Notes: a model not told the origin generated them from the letters alone. Positions 28,411 through 39,400 are shown, numbered from the stretch's first letter. The stretch is DNA of 64,000 bases from Pseudomonas viciae (GCF_004786035.1 NZ_CP035088.1:6471001-6535000); one strand, 5' to 3'. A program made the numbers and translations.

Positions 28411-30138
28411 TCAGGACCGCTGAGCGTTCGATGCGAGCAATTCCTTCAATATCGCCGCCGGGTCGGCGCGTTTTTGCTGACGATAGTCCCCGACATGACG
28501 AACGAATAACGTGGCGCGCGCCACCAGGCTCTTGCCCAGTACCGGCTTGCGCTCCAACTCTTCCTTGATGCGTTGAAACTGCGCCTGGATCACCGCATCG
28601 GTGTAACGCGTGCCGGTGGCCAGGTTGTCGATATAAATCGCCACCGCGCCGTCCAGGGCACTGCGACCATTGTCGATGGCCGTGGCAAACAGCTGGGCGC
28701 TGGCCTCGTCCTTGGCGTCCAGGGCAACTTGCCGACTGTTCTGCAGATTGGTCAGGCGAATGTTGTAGTTGTTGACGGTCTCGGCCACCAAGGCCGACGA
28801 CTGGATCAGGTTGCCCGCCGCTTCTTCGCGCTGCTGGGCGATGAGCGAGACGTTGCGCTTGAGCTCTTCGTTGACCAACCCCAACTCGGCTTGCAGGCGC
28901 GGGTCGACGCTGGCGGCGATGATGCTGTCCAGGCGCTTGGTCGGGTCTTCGGCGTCGTCGATGGCATCGGTCAGCGACGCCAGCCGGCCTTCTTTTTGCC
29001 ACTGGGCAAACAATTCCTTGTAGCGCGAACGCGGCGCCGACAACGCCCCGACCGCCACGCGAAAGCCGGTGGTTTCGTTGCTTTGCTCGGTGCCGTCGGC
29101 AGTGAACAACGGGTACTCGCGGCGCATGCCGGTGAACAGCGTGCCCTCGCCTTCCAGGTAGTTGCCGCCCTTGACCACGAAGCCGCCATAGGCGCCCTGG
29201 CGGCGGCCGGCATGCACCAATTGGAAGGATTCCTGGACCATCTCGGCGGCGTTGCCGACCACGTCGAACAGACCGATAGGGTTCGGCAGCTTGGTGCCGA
29301 TGGGCATCAGCCGCGCGGCTTGGCCGGTGCCGCCGGCGACTTGGTTGAACACCGCCCAATCGGCCAGCGGCCCGTCGCTTTCACTGCCTTCCAGGCGCCG
29401 GGGAAAGAGCCGCCCTTCCAGGTCCTGGCGGCTGACGGCCTGGCCGCCCCGGGCGGCGAATTCCCACTCCACTTCCGTCGGCAAGCGCACAAAACCCAGC
29501 CCACCGTCTTCGGCGGAGGTGCCGCGACCGCTCACCGGCAGCAGGTCCTTGTGGTACTTCATCAGCCAAGCGCTGTACACCGCCGAGAAACGCTCAGCTT
29601 CGAACTTCGACAGTTTCACCTTGGGCAAACGCCCGGCCACGCCTTGGGGCAAATCGGCTTGCAAGGTTTCACAGGCCGGCGCCGCTTCGCCGCTGGCCAG
29701 CGATTGCGCCTGGGCCATGACCTGGGCGTATTGCCGGGCCGTAACCTCGTACTTGCCGATGAAGTACAGCATCGGCTTGAGCGGCGTCTTGGCGTCGGTC
29801 TTGGGCATCAACGGCGTGATGGTTTTGTTCCAGTCCTTGGGCAGATCCTTGAGGGTGAACTGGCCGTTGATGAAGTCGCGCCGGTAACCGGAAATGAACG
29901 ACTGCTGGTAACCGGCCTCGCCTTCGCTGAACGGATAACCGAGGCTGATTTCACGGTCGTCCAGGGTGCCCTGGGCGAGGATGTAGACGTAACGGAACAC
30001 CATCTGCCCTTCGCACGGCAGCGGCAGGCTGACGTCATCGGGCAACGGCTTGGGGTTGTCGAGCTTGTCGCTGCCTTCATCGGCCCAGACCATGCTGGCC
30101 AGGCTCAGCGCCACGGCGGCGCCCAATAACTTATACAT
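28411..30138 (-). CDS. tagR: T6SS regulatory periplasmic protein TagR (formylglycine-generating-enzyme-like)
   Basis: A 575-residue protein with a Sec signal (YKLLGAAVALSLASMVWA) and an FGE-sulfatase/SUMF1-like domain at about 110-340 (GYPFSEGEAGYQQSFISGY ... VRLPTEVEWEFAARGG ... NPIGLFDVVGNAAEMVQESF ... KGGNYLEGEGTLFTGMRREYP). A helical C-terminal half follows. TagR senses envelope stimuli and is needed for PpkA activation in P. aeruginosa. ATG 30138 overlaps the end of tagS by 8 bases. No oxidoreductase role is implied; these domains are often binding modules. Confidence 0.9.
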   Translation of the reverse strand: MYKLLGAAVALSLASMVWADEGSDKLDNPKPLPDDVSLPLPCEGQMVFRYVYILAQGTLDDREISLGYPFSEGEAGYQQSFISGYRRDFINGQFTLKDLPKDWNKTITPLMPKTDAKTPLKPMLYFIGKYEVTARQYAQVMAQAQSLASGEAAPACETLQADLPQGVAGRLPKVKLSKFEAERFSAVYSAWLMKYHKDLLPVSGRGTSAEDGGLGFVRLPTEVEWEFAARGGQAVSRQDLEGRLFPRRLEGSESDGPLADWAVFNQVAGGTGQAARLMPIGTKLPNPIGLFDVVGNAAEMVQESFQLVHAGRRQGAYGGFVVKGGNYLEGEGTLFTGMRREYPLFTADGTEQSNETTGFRVAVGALSAPRSRYKELFAQWQKEGRLASLTDAIDDAEDPTKRLDSIIAASVDPRLQAELGLVNEELKRNVSLIAQQREEAAGNLIQSSALVAETVNNYNIRLTNLQNSRQVALDAKDEASAQLFATAIDNGRSALDGAVAIYIDNLATGTRYTDAVIQAQFQRIKEELERKPVLGKSLVARATLFVRHVGDYRQQKRADPAAILKELLASNAQRS

Positions 30139-31327
30139 CGCGAATTCCTTCACACGCCTGGATGCGCGCCACCCGCCAACCGCCACACGCCGCCGCCACG
30201 GCGCTGACGCCGAGCACGGCCAGCAGGGCCAAGGTGTAGTGACGCGCCAGCAGATGGCTGGCGTACTCGCCTGGCGACTGCGCAAATAAATGATTGAGAC
30301 CCGACTGCGCCAGGCCATACAGCCCGGCACTCAACAGGGCCGCAAAGGTGGCACTGTAGAGCGCCTGCAACACCACAAACAACAACAGCGCCGCCGTGGA
30401 AACCCCCAGCAGGCGCAGCACCGACAGCTCTCGACGCTTACGCTCGACCGCCGCCAGGGCACCGGCAAAAATCGCCGCGAAGGCCCCGGCCAACGCCAAC
30501 CCGGCGATGATCCAGAACACGATCGACAGATTGCGGCTCAACGATTGCACTTGTGCGATGGTCTGGGCCTGGGTCGACACCAGCAGGTTCTGCGCTGCGA
30601 AATACTGGCGCAGCGGCTCCACATCGTCGAGGCTGCGGGCGTACAGACGAAACGCCGGATAGACCCGTTGCCCGCTCACGCCCACCGCATCGCCCGGCCA
30701 GTTGAACGCCGGCACAGCGCGGCCGTCGCGGTAATCCTCTGCCGCCTCCAACAGCGCCAGCGGTGCGAACAAGCCGTCCCGGGCGAAGGCTTCCAGCGGC
30801 AGCACGTGCAGCACCTGCACGCGGGTGCGCTGCGCCTCACTGCGACCGGCTACCTGCCGACCGAAACTGGCCTGCAACCAATCGCCAGACTTGGCGCCGA
30901 GTTTTTCCGCGGCGGTCTGGCTGAGCACCACTTGGTCCAACCCCTGAGGCAACGGCAAGCGCTCGAGCAACGGATCGCCCGCGGCGGTGGGGATCATTTC
31001 CACGGTGACAGCCGAAGCGTCGCCGCTCAAATCAGCGGTCGCGGCGATTTGCCGGGTGCGCGGCAAAGCGAAGGCCACGTCACTGCGCAGGGCCAATTGT
31101 TCGATGAATCCGGCGCTGAAGCGACCGCCGCCCAAGGGGATGATTTCCCGGGTCGCCGGGTCGTTCTGCAGGCGTTCGGTGAGGCTGCTGACCAGGCCGA
31201 ACTTCAGGCCGAACAACACCAGCAACGGCGCCACCACCGCCACCAGGGCCAGCACCGAACAGGCCGACAGCCAGGCATCGTTGCGGTAATCCTGCCAGGC
31301 CAGGGAAGCCACCAGCGCGCCGCGCAT
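30131..31327 (-). CDS. tagS: T6SS ABC-type permease TagS
   Basis: A 398-residue FtsX/MacB-type permease. One N-terminal membrane helix (LSACSVLALVAVVAPLLVLFGLKF), a large periplasmic loop (about 45-270), and three C-terminal helices (IVFWIIAGLALAGAFAAIFAGAL, ALLLFVVLQALYSATFAALLSAG and YTLALLAVLGVSAVAAACGG) give the MacB topology. With TagT it forms an ABC complex that signals, rather than transports a known substrate, upstream of PpkA. ATG 31327 overlaps the tagT stop as TGATG. Confidence 0.9.
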   Translation of the reverse strand: MRGALVASLAWQDYRNDAWLSACSVLALVAVVAPLLVLFGLKFGLVSSLTERLQNDPATREIIPLGGGRFSAGFIEQLALRSDVAFALPRTRQIAATADLSGDASAVTVEMIPTAAGDPLLERLPLPQGLDQVVLSQTAAEKLGAKSGDWLQASFGRQVAGRSEAQRTRVQVLHVLPLEAFARDGLFAPLALLEAAEDYRDGRAVPAFNWPGDAVGVSGQRVYPAFRLYARSLDDVEPLRQYFAAQNLLVSTQAQTIAQVQSLSRNLSIVFWIIAGLALAGAFAAIFAGALAAVERKRRELSVLRLLGVSTAALLLFVVLQALYSATFAALLSAGLYGLAQSGLNHLFAQSPGEYASHLLARHYTLALLAVLGVSAVAAACGGWRVARIQACEGIRDV

Positions 31328-32043
31328 CAGCAAGCCTCCCCGAGGGTGGCGGTGACGCCGCCATCGACGTCGCGCCGGCAACTGATGCGGCGCACCTGCA
31401 AACCGCTGGCGCGGGCCAGCGCCTCGTCGTGGGTAGCGACCACACAGCACACACCGTGTTCGCGGGCCTGGGCCACCAGCAACTGCATGACGCGCTCGGC
31501 GTTCAGCGGGTCGAGGGCAGCGGTCGGCTCATCCGCCAACAACAGCCGCGGAGCATGGGCCAGGGCCCGGGCACAGCTGACCCGCTGGCGTTGGCCGACG
31601 GACAAGTCCGCCGGTTTCTTGTCCAGTTGATCGGCAATATCCAACTGCCCAGCCAGGCGCGTCACGCTGCCGTCATCCTTCAAACCCAACAGTTTTCGCG
31701 ACAACTCGATGTTGCCGCGCACGTCCAGAAAGCCCAACAGGCCGCCGGTTTGCAAAACATAACCCAGGTGACGACTGCGCAGGTCAGCCAAGGTGCCCTG
31801 TTGCGACGCACGCCACAATTTGGCGATGTCCAGCGGCGCATTGGCAGGCGTGAAGTCGAACCGCCCGGCCTGATCAGGCGCCAGTACCAACGCCAGCAGA
31901 TCCAGCAAGGTGCTCTTGCCACAGCCACTGGGCCCAACCACCGCCAGTTGTTCACCGCCACGCAATTGCAGCCGTGGAATCACCAGGCTGTAGCGCTGGC
32001 TGCCGGCGCCCCGGCTTTTGTGCACTGCGCTCATGTCCAGCAT
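31327..32043 (-). CDS. tagT: T6SS ABC ATPase TagT
   Basis: A 238-residue ABC ATPase: Walker A GPSGCGKSTLLDLLAL, Q-loop region VLQTGGLLGFLDV, signature LSVGQRQRVSCARALAHA, Walker B LLLADEPTAALD and the switch histidine in VVATHDEALA. All catalytic motifs are intact. It pairs with TagS and resembles the LolD/MacB class. The start overlaps the ppkA stop by one base (TGATG). A GTG one codon upstream is a possible alternative start. Confidence 0.92.
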   Translation of the reverse strand: MLDMSAVHKSRGAGSQRYSLVIPRLQLRGGEQLAVVGPSGCGKSTLLDLLALVLAPDQAGRFDFTPANAPLDIAKLWRASQQGTLADLRSRHLGYVLQTGGLLGFLDVRGNIELSRKLLGLKDDGSVTRLAGQLDIADQLDKKPADLSVGQRQRVSCARALAHAPRLLLADEPTAALDPLNAERVMQLLVAQAREHGVCCVVATHDEALARASGLQVRRISCRRDVDGGVTATLGEAC

Positions 32044-35000
32044 CACGGCAGCGTCGACAATGGAACGCGGTACAAGGCGTCACCCGGTTCGGCATCGCCG
32101 AAACGCACCCAGTTTGCCAAGTCGTTGTGGAAGGTCTCGTAGAGACGGATTTTCGAATCCAGCTCGTCGATGAAGTCTTCCTGCTCCGCCACGCTCAAGG
32201 ACAGCCACAAATCCTGGGTCATGTTCAGCGACTTGCTGCGGTACGGCAGCCCTTCGAGGTACTCGCCGAGGATCCCGCCATCGGCCAGGTTGCCGCCTTT
32301 GCGCAAGGCTGACGGGTCGCGGCTCATGTAGGCGCTGGCGCTGGCGATTTCCTGGAAGAAATCCTTGGGCGAACTCTGGGTCTTGCGGGCCGCGTCGACG
32401 ATCAGCTTGAGCGATTGCTGCAAATCGTTGAGTTGCAGCTTGGTCAGCATCACGCAGACCTGGAACGCCGGCAGCGCCGGGTTGGTCAGGTCGCGGTCGG
32501 CAGTCCAGGCACTGACCAGTTGCGGGGCCTGGCTGGCGGATTTACGCCCCAAAAAGTCCATGTGCATGGCATAGCCGACCGCCGCCGATTTGTCGGCCAG
32601 GCTCGGTGCGGCGCTCAGCAGCGGCACGGCTTGCGGCTTGTTGCTGCGCACCTGGTGCACCAGGTTGGCGAACACCGAGCCGATCTCGTCGACACGCTCG
32701 CCGAACTTGCGCACATCGGCGCCCGGCACCGGAATGTACAGGTCACCGATCTGTGGATTGGCGTCGGCGGTCAGGGTGCGGTATTGGCTCTGGGCACCGG
32801 CGTGGGTTTTCTTGCCGGCGTCGCTGAGCAGGTGCAACGCGTAGATCTTGATCTGCTTGCCCAGCGCCGCCTGGCGCACTTCGGCCTCGTTCATTTGCGT
32901 GGCGGCAAACGGATCGTTCTTGCGCAGGGCACCGGCGTCGGTGACCAACAGGATCAAGCGCCCGCCGTAACCGGACCAGTCCATGCCTTCGACGGCTTCC
33001 ATGACCCCGGCAAACGCATCTTCGTTGAACGAATGGCTCGATACCGTGGACGCCTTGACCTGCCGCGCCAACTCCATGAAGCGTTGCGGGTCGCGGCCCT
33101 GTTCCAGGGTGATCAGGGTCTTGGCGACGTATTCCAGGCCGGGGGTTTTCTTGATGCTGCTGCGGAAACCCACCATGCCGAAGCTGACGCTGTCCAACTC
33201 GCCACGCTCGGCGATGCGGGTTTGCAGCTCGTGGACCACGTCGCGGACCTGGTCGATGTAGGGCTGCATCGACACGGTGGTGTCCACCACCAGCACCACG
33301 GCGGTGCGGAACGCGTCGGCGTTGGCGGTGGTGATGGGCGTGTTGGTCGCCGCCCTTGGCGTGTTACCCGGGTCGATAGACGCCACATTCAGCAACTGCA
33401 CCGGTTGGCCGTTCTCATCGAGGCTCTCGCGGGAATCGAAGATCGGCAACAGGTAGAACTGGTTTTGCGGCACAGCGCTGGCGGCCGGTTCCAGGGCCAG
33501 TACTTGCTGGTCCTCTTGCGGGCTCTGCTGGGCCTTGAGCAGCACGTTCTTGGCCGCCGAAGGGTTAGCCAGCAGCTTTTCCACTTCGCTGGGCTGACGC
33601 AGGAACATCACCGGCGCACGGCCGGAACGTTCGGTGAATTTGAGCACCAGGCTTTGCTTCCAGTCGCTGACCTGGGCGGCCGGCAACCAGCCGTCGCTGC
33701 GCCCGTCCGTGGCGGCGCCGACTCGCACCCACGCACTGCCGTCGACGTCCTTGCGCTGATACACGTACAGCACGGAAAACGCCGGCAGCGCCTTGCCCGG
33801 TGCCGCACCTGGCGCGTCGGCGAGCTTCGCCCCCGGTTTGCTGAGCACGCGCTGGAACAGGGTTTTCTTGCCGGCCATCAACAGCGGACGCTGGCCCCCG
33901 TCGGCCTCGGTCGCTACCGGTGGTTGAGCAGGCGGTTTGACCGCGGGTACTTGCGGAGTCTTCGGCGGCGAAACTTCAGGGGGTTTCACCGTCGAGGTCG
34001 AGGCCGTCGGCGGCTTCGCGGGCTTTTCAGCATCACCGGACAACCACCAATAACCCGCACCACCCAACGCCAGCGCCACGGCCACCGCAACGGCGGCGAG
34101 GGCGAACACCGGCCCCTTGCGCTGCTCCGACACCGAGGACTGAGGCGTCGGTTTTACCGGCGGCGGAACGGGCTTGGACTGTGGTTGGGGTTGCGCCGGT
34201 CCGGTGGGAATGTCGATGGACATCGGCGTCAAACCCGCCAAGTCGTCGCCCGCCGACTTCGTCGAAACAGGCAGCGGCAACGGCCGGATCAGCGTCGCTT
34301 CCGATTCTTGGGGCAGGTTATCCAGCGCCCGCAGCAACGCCGCCGCATCCGGGAAACGCTCCGCCGGATCCTTCGCCAACAGCTTGCGCAACACGTCCTG
34401 GTAACGGCCATGGTGCACCGGCAATTCCGGCAGTGGTTCGGTCAGATGCGCCAACGCCGTGGACAGTGCGTCGTTACCGGTATACGGCAGTTTGCCGACA
34501 AGAATTTCGTAGAGCACCACGCCGAGGGCGTACAGGTCGGCGCGGCCATCGATGTCCTGCCCACGGGCCTGTTCCGGGCTCATGTAGCTGGGCGTGCCGA
34601 CCGCGAAACCGGCCTGGGTGAATTGGGTGCGGTCGTCCAGGGACTTGGCGATGCCGAAGTCCGAGAGCACCGCCGTGCCGTCGGCACGGAACAGAATGTT
34701 GGCTGGCTTGACGTCGCGGTGGACCAGGCCCAGCCCATGGGCATAACCCAGGGCCGAAGCGATCTGGCGAATGTAGATCAGGCCCTGCTCCGGCGTCAGG
34801 CCGGCGGCGATGCGCTCCTTGAGCGTGCCGTTGGGCAGGTACTCCATCGCCATGTAATACAGTTCACCGACATTGCCGATGTCATGGATGGTGACGGTGT
34901 GCGGGTGCGACAAGCGCGCCAGGGTCTTGCCTTCGCGCAGGAAACGCTCGCAGAACGTCGGGTCGGCGGCCAGCGCCGCCGCCATGACTTTCAACGCGAC

Positions 35001-35111
35001 CTTGCGCTCCAGGGAGCGCTGGGTCGCCAGGTAGACGCTGGCCATCGCACCTTCACCGATCGGCCCTTCGATGTCGTAGCCGGGGATGACAATGTTCAGG
35101 GTCAAGCTCAT
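32043..35111 (-). CDS. ppkA: T6SS serine/threonine protein kinase PpkA
   Basis: A 1022-residue transmembrane kinase. The N-terminal Hanks-type domain (about 10-270) has IGEGAMASVYLA, invariant Lys 41 in VALKVM, HRDVKPANILF and DFGIAKSL. A Pro-rich linker leads to one membrane helix near 340-365 (VFALAAVAVAVALALGGAGYWWL), then a second Pro-rich part, an SH3-like region and a periplasmic von Willebrand A domain near 600-790 (VVLVVDTTVSMQPYI; the metal-site motif reads DTTVS, a D-x-T-x-S variant). PpkA phosphorylates Fha to switch on the apparatus. Length is near that of P. aeruginosa PpkA. It overlaps pppA by 4 bases (ATGA). Confidence 0.95.
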   Translation of the reverse strand: MSLTLNIVIPGYDIEGPIGEGAMASVYLATQRSLERKVALKVMAAALAADPTFCERFLREGKTLARLSHPHTVTIHDIGNVGELYYMAMEYLPNGTLKERIAAGLTPEQGLIYIRQIASALGYAHGLGLVHRDVKPANILFRADGTAVLSDFGIAKSLDDRTQFTQAGFAVGTPSYMSPEQARGQDIDGRADLYALGVVLYEILVGKLPYTGNDALSTALAHLTEPLPELPVHHGRYQDVLRKLLAKDPAERFPDAAALLRALDNLPQESEATLIRPLPLPVSTKSAGDDLAGLTPMSIDIPTGPAQPQPQSKPVPPPVKPTPQSSVSEQRKGPVFALAAVAVAVALALGGAGYWWLSGDAEKPAKPPTASTSTVKPPEVSPPKTPQVPAVKPPAQPPVATEADGGQRPLLMAGKKTLFQRVLSKPGAKLADAPGAAPGKALPAFSVLYVYQRKDVDGSAWVRVGAATDGRSDGWLPAAQVSDWKQSLVLKFTERSGRAPVMFLRQPSEVEKLLANPSAAKNVLLKAQQSPQEDQQVLALEPAASAVPQNQFYLLPIFDSRESLDENGQPVQLLNVASIDPGNTPRAATNTPITTANADAFRTAVVLVVDTTVSMQPYIDQVRDVVHELQTRIAERGELDSVSFGMVGFRSSIKKTPGLEYVAKTLITLEQGRDPQRFMELARQVKASTVSSHSFNEDAFAGVMEAVEGMDWSGYGGRLILLVTDAGALRKNDPFAATQMNEAEVRQAALGKQIKIYALHLLSDAGKKTHAGAQSQYRTLTADANPQIGDLYIPVPGADVRKFGERVDEIGSVFANLVHQVRSNKPQAVPLLSAAPSLADKSAAVGYAMHMDFLGRKSASQAPQLVSAWTADRDLTNPALPAFQVCVMLTKLQLNDLQQSLKLIVDAARKTQSSPKDFFQEIASASAYMSRDPSALRKGGNLADGGILGEYLEGLPYRSKSLNMTQDLWLSLSVAEQEDFIDELDSKIRLYETFHNDLANWVRFGDAEPGDALYRVPLSTLP

Positions 35112-35839
35112 GACGGCACCTTCACGACAACCACGGTGATGTTGTCCGGCGCGCCTCGCATCAGGCCCAGGGACACCAGGCTGCTGGCGATTTCGCCGGG
35201 CTCGTCGTGGCTCAACACTTCGCGGATTTCGTCGTCCTCGACGGTCTTGGTCAGCCCGTCGCTGCACAGCAGGTAGCTGTCGCCGGGGACCAACAGCAAC
35301 TCGGCCATCGCCAGGTTCAGTTGCGCCTCGACGCCAATGGCCCGGGTGACGATGTTGGCCCGTGGATGCACCCGCGCTTCGGCTTCGCTGAGCAGGCCGC
35401 TGTCCTGCAGGTCCTGGACGTAGCTGTGATCGCGAGAGACGCCTTCGAGCACGCCGTCGCGCAGGCGATACAAGCGACTGTCACCGGCCCACAGGCACAT
35501 GCCGCGCAGGTCGCGGGTGGCCAATACCACCACGGTGCTGCCCATCATGGTCACGCCACGGTTGGCGGTTTCCTCCCGCACGGCGGCGTTGACCCGCAGC
35601 AGGTCGCTTTGCAGCGCCGCGACGTATTCGTCCAGCGAGCGGCCCACGGCGATGCTGCGCAGGCTGTCGACGATCAGGCTGCTGACGTAGTCGCCCGCCG
35701 CGTGCCCACCCATGCCATCGGCGACCACCCACAGGCCGTTTTCCGGCAGGTCCAGGCAGGCGTCTTCGTTGACCTGGCGGACCATGCCGACGTGGCTCTT
35801 GCTTGCAGACTTGAATGCTTTTCCGGCACTTGGACGCAT
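35108..35839 (-). CDS. pppA: T6SS PP2C-type phosphatase PppA
   Basis: A 243-residue PPM/PP2C phosphatase that removes the PpkA-added phosphate from Fha and so resets firing. Metal-site motifs are NEDACLD, VVADGMGGHAAGD, SDGLTKTVEDDEI and APDNITVVVVKV at the end. ATG 35839 is directly adjacent to the tagF stop at 35840. It is transcribed ahead of ppkA in the same operon. Confidence 0.95.
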   Translation of the reverse strand: MRPSAGKAFKSASKSHVGMVRQVNEDACLDLPENGLWVVADGMGGHAAGDYVSSLIVDSLRSIAVGRSLDEYVAALQSDLLRVNAAVREETANRGVTMMGSTVVVLATRDLRGMCLWAGDSRLYRLRDGVLEGVSRDHSYVQDLQDSGLLSEAEARVHPRANIVTRAIGVEAQLNLAMAELLLVPGDSYLLCSDGLTKTVEDDEIREVLSHDEPGEIASSLVSLGLMRGAPDNITVVVVKVPS

Positions 35840-36493
35840 CTACACAACACCCTCTTGGCCGAGCAAAAATTGGGCAAAATCAGCGGCGGCCGGCAGGCCC
35901 TGGCAGCGCATCAAACCGGGCGCGATGCGCTCCGAACCCTGGCCCCACCACAGGCTGACGCCTTCGCAGGCCGACTCGGCCAGGGCAGACATGCGCCGCT
36001 GCGGGTCAGTGGCATCGAAGCGATGCAGGCTGGCAAACCGACTGCTGGGGCTGCGCGGCAGATGCTGCGGACTACCCAGGTTTTCCAGTTCTGCGCCGAA
36101 GGCCTCGAAACTGGCCTCCACGTTCAACGTGCTCAGCAACAGGTTCTCCACCCGTTCGAACCAGTCGTCCGCACCGCCCACCACCGACGCGGGGTCCGCG
36201 TCGGGCTCCAGCAGCACCGCAACGGTCAGCGGAAAATAGCGGCCGACCCGGTCGATGCTCGGCATCACCACGCCGACGGCGGCGTCCGGTCCACAGACCC
36301 CGGGCGCGACCATGAAGCGCCACAACGGGCTGACCAGATAGGCATCCAGCCAGCGCTCGCCGAGGCTGGTCTGGCTGGCGAGCAAACCCGCCGCCAGCCA
36401 CGAGTCCCACGGGCTGATAAAGCTCTGCGGCAAACCACGGCTGACGAAATCGCCACGGCTGGCCAACTTTCCGTAGAAGCCTGGCGTACTCAT
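35840..36493 (-). CDS. tagF: T6SS post-translational regulator TagF
   Basis: A 217-residue TagF (DUF2094) protein: MSTPGFYGKLASRGDFVSRGLP, WDSWLAAGLLASQTSLGERWLDAYL, GVVMPSIDRVGRYFPLTVAVLLE. TagF represses the P. aeruginosa H1-T6SS independently of the kinase/phosphatase pair. Here it is a stand-alone protein, not fused to PppA as in some bacteria. ATG 36493 overlaps the tssM stop by 4 bases (ATGA). Confidence 0.92.
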   Translation of the reverse strand: MSTPGFYGKLASRGDFVSRGLPQSFISPWDSWLAAGLLASQTSLGERWLDAYLVSPLWRFMVAPGVCGPDAAVGVVMPSIDRVGRYFPLTVAVLLEPDADPASVVGGADDWFERVENLLLSTLNVEASFEAFGAELENLGSPQHLPRSPSSRFASLHRFDATDPQRRMSALAESACEGVSLWWGQGSERIAPGLMRCQGLPAAADFAQFLLGQEGVV

Positions 36494-39400
36494 AGCCGCT
36501 CCGGCAGGCTGAAGCCGCTGAGCACCCGGCTCTTGAAGGGGTTGAAGGCGCTGTTGGCGCGCAACTCGTAAGAGGCGCTGGCGCCATCGACCCGCAGCCG
36601 CAGGTTGAAGCGATCCGGCGAGTTGCCGGCGGTCAGGTCCGATTGTTCCAGCAGTCGGAACCAGGCCCATGGCCCATCCAGAGTGATGCCGGAGCGACCG
36701 CTGGAGGAAGGCGGCATGATCGAGATCCGCACCACGCCAATGCTGCCCGGATTGGGCCATTGCATGGCGGTCGGACGGCTCGGGCCGTGGTCGTAGCTCA
36801 ACTGTTGGCCGTCGAGGTCGAGCAGAAATTGGGTGATGGTCGAGTCCATCGCCACCGGTTTGAGCTCGAAACGCACCATCGGCTGGGTGCCGCCGGAACG
36901 GAAGAACGCATCGCGGATGGTCGCCGCCCGCTGGAAGGTCTGCAGCACGCCTGGGGCGATGCCGAGCTTCTGCGCCGCGCCCGGCTGCCAGCGCCAGGTC
37001 GGGGTCGAGGTGTCGACGTAGGGTTGCAGGTACTTGCGGAAGTAATTGTCCATGACTCCGCCAACCCCGAAGAACTGACCGAAGTCATCCAGGGTCGCGT
37101 CCCGCGCACTGCCCGGCGACATCGGGTAACGCCCGGCCAGGGACTGACGGTAGATGTTCACCACTTCGCTGGTCCAGGCGGCGTTCAGTTGATTGCGCAC
37201 CCCACCCATCATGCTGTTGGTGGTGGAGTTGACCACCGACTTGACCAGGCCCTGCACCAGCGGCGGCTGGCGTTCAGCATTGAGGCTGACGCGGGTGGCG
37301 GCGGCCGATGCCTGGTTCTTGGCTTCACCGAGCAAGGCATCGCCGCTGGCTCCGACCATGGCGCTGACCTGCACGTACAAGGCGTTCATGTCGGCCAGCA
37401 GGCCATCGATGGCCGCCGGTTCGCCTTCTTGCTTACTGACGATGCTGTTGAGCTCGGCGAAGTGCGCGGTGATCGGATCATCGCTGGTCGCCGGTGCGTT
37501 TGAGCTCGCCTGCTCCTGGCCGAGCAAACTGCCCAGGCGCTCCTTGAGCTTGTCCACGCCGCCCTCCACCGGCGCACCTTGGGCGGCCAGCAGGCGTTCA
37601 TCCTGTTGCAGGTCGGTTTCCTTCGCCACAGCCACCAGCAGCTTCTTCAACGGCGAGCTCGGGCCGGAAAGCACCCGCAACACATCGGCGGCCTGGGCCA
37701 CGCTGGTGATCGGCACGAAGTCGATATCCGCCAGCAAGGCGTCCCATTGACGCTGATAGTCCTGGAAGTACAGGCGACGCACATCGGCGGCCAGGCTGGC
37801 GACGTTCTGCTGATCGGCCTGTTCGTGACCCAGCACCCACTGCTCCTCGGCCAGGGTGCCGGTCTGGCTCAGGCTGGTGAGCAGGAAGCCCTGGCGGTAG
37901 CCCTTGACGGTGAAGAAGCCGCTCAAAGGCTCGCCCAACGGCTTGCCGCTCTTGCGGCTGAACACCAGCGCCGCGTCACGCCCGGCGGCTTCGTTGATGC
38001 GGAAATCCGGTACGCCTTCAGGCAGTTTCTGGCGTTTGATCCGGTCGTAGACACGCTGGGCCACGGGCAATTGTTGCAACTGCCGGCGCAGGTCTTCGAT
38101 CAGGCGTGGGTCCAGGCGCGCAGTCGGTGGACGCCGCTCGAACAGCGATTGCAGATGCGCGGTCAAGGCCGCACGTTGCTCTGCCGGCAAGTCTCGCGGC
38201 AGGCTGCGGTCCCAATCCAGGGCGATCCAGGCCTTGATGAAATCGGCATCGTAGTGCTCGTTGTCGGCGAGCATCAGGTAGGCCTTCAAGCCCTCGTAGA
38301 GGAAGTCCGAATTACCGCCGCTGTGCAGCTGTTCTTCGATGCGGGTCAGCAGCCGTGGGGCGAACACCGCGATCAGCAACTTGCGATAGACGCTGCCGGA
38401 CTCGGCTTCGAGCATGTCGCCCTGGTACAGCCCCAGACCTTCAGCCCAGTCAGGCGCATCATCGGCCAAGTGCTTCACGGCATTGAGCAATGGCAGCACC
38501 GTCAGCACATCGCGCTGGGCCGGGCTGAGGTTTTGCACGGTCTGGCCCAACGGCGCGACCTTCTGGTCGACCTGGGTGATGTAGGCCTGGTTGGCGCGGT
38601 AGCTGACCCACCACAACGTGCTGACCACCAACACCAGCACCACGGTGGAGGCCAGTACACCCCGGGCGATCCACTTGCGTCGACGCTCGACTTTCGGATC
38701 GACGCCCACCAGCCCGCGCTCGGCGAAGGCCACGGCGGTGAAGAGTTTTTCGATGAAGTAACTGCGCCCGGTACCGGTCTGGCGCGCCAGGTGCTGGCGG
38801 TCCAGGTTCATGCTCTGGGCCATGGAACCGATCAGGCGGTCGATCGGGCTGCCTTCCTGGGTGCCACTGGTGAAATACACACCGCGCAGCAACACGCGCT
38901 CTTCGAAGGCGTTGGGTTTGAACACGCCTTCGAGGAAGCTTTGCAGGCAATCTTTCAAGGCGCCGAATTGCTGCGGGAAGCCGTAGATCAGATCGCGCCG
39001 CGCCGGATCACGCTCTTGCTGCAAGCGCTCGACCAAGCGGTCGTTGAGGCGTTGCTCAAGGCCGGTGAATTCGCTTTGCAGGTGCGCCAGCGGGCTGTCG
39101 TTGCTCTTGCCATCGTCCAGGGCGAAGGTCATGCCCCAGACCTGGGCGCGCTCTTCCTTGCTCAGGGTATCGAAATACTCCATGAACCCGGGCACCAGGT
39201 CGAGCTTGGTGAGCATCAGGTAGATCGGGAAGCGCACGCCCAATTGGGTGTACAGCTCCTGGATCCGCAAGCGAATCGCGGCGGCATGGGCGGCACGCTC
39301 GGCGTCGCTACCCAGCAACAGGTCGGACAGGCTGATGGCGATGAACGCACCGTCAATCGGGCGCCGGGCCCGTTGTTTTTTCAGCAGGCCAAGGAAGCCC

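Noticed and set aside
32415..35276. Very long open frame on the plus strand opposite ppkA
   Set aside because: High GC content makes antisense frames long. The translation is rich in His, Gln, Arg and Val with no domain, and ppkA on the other strand is certain.
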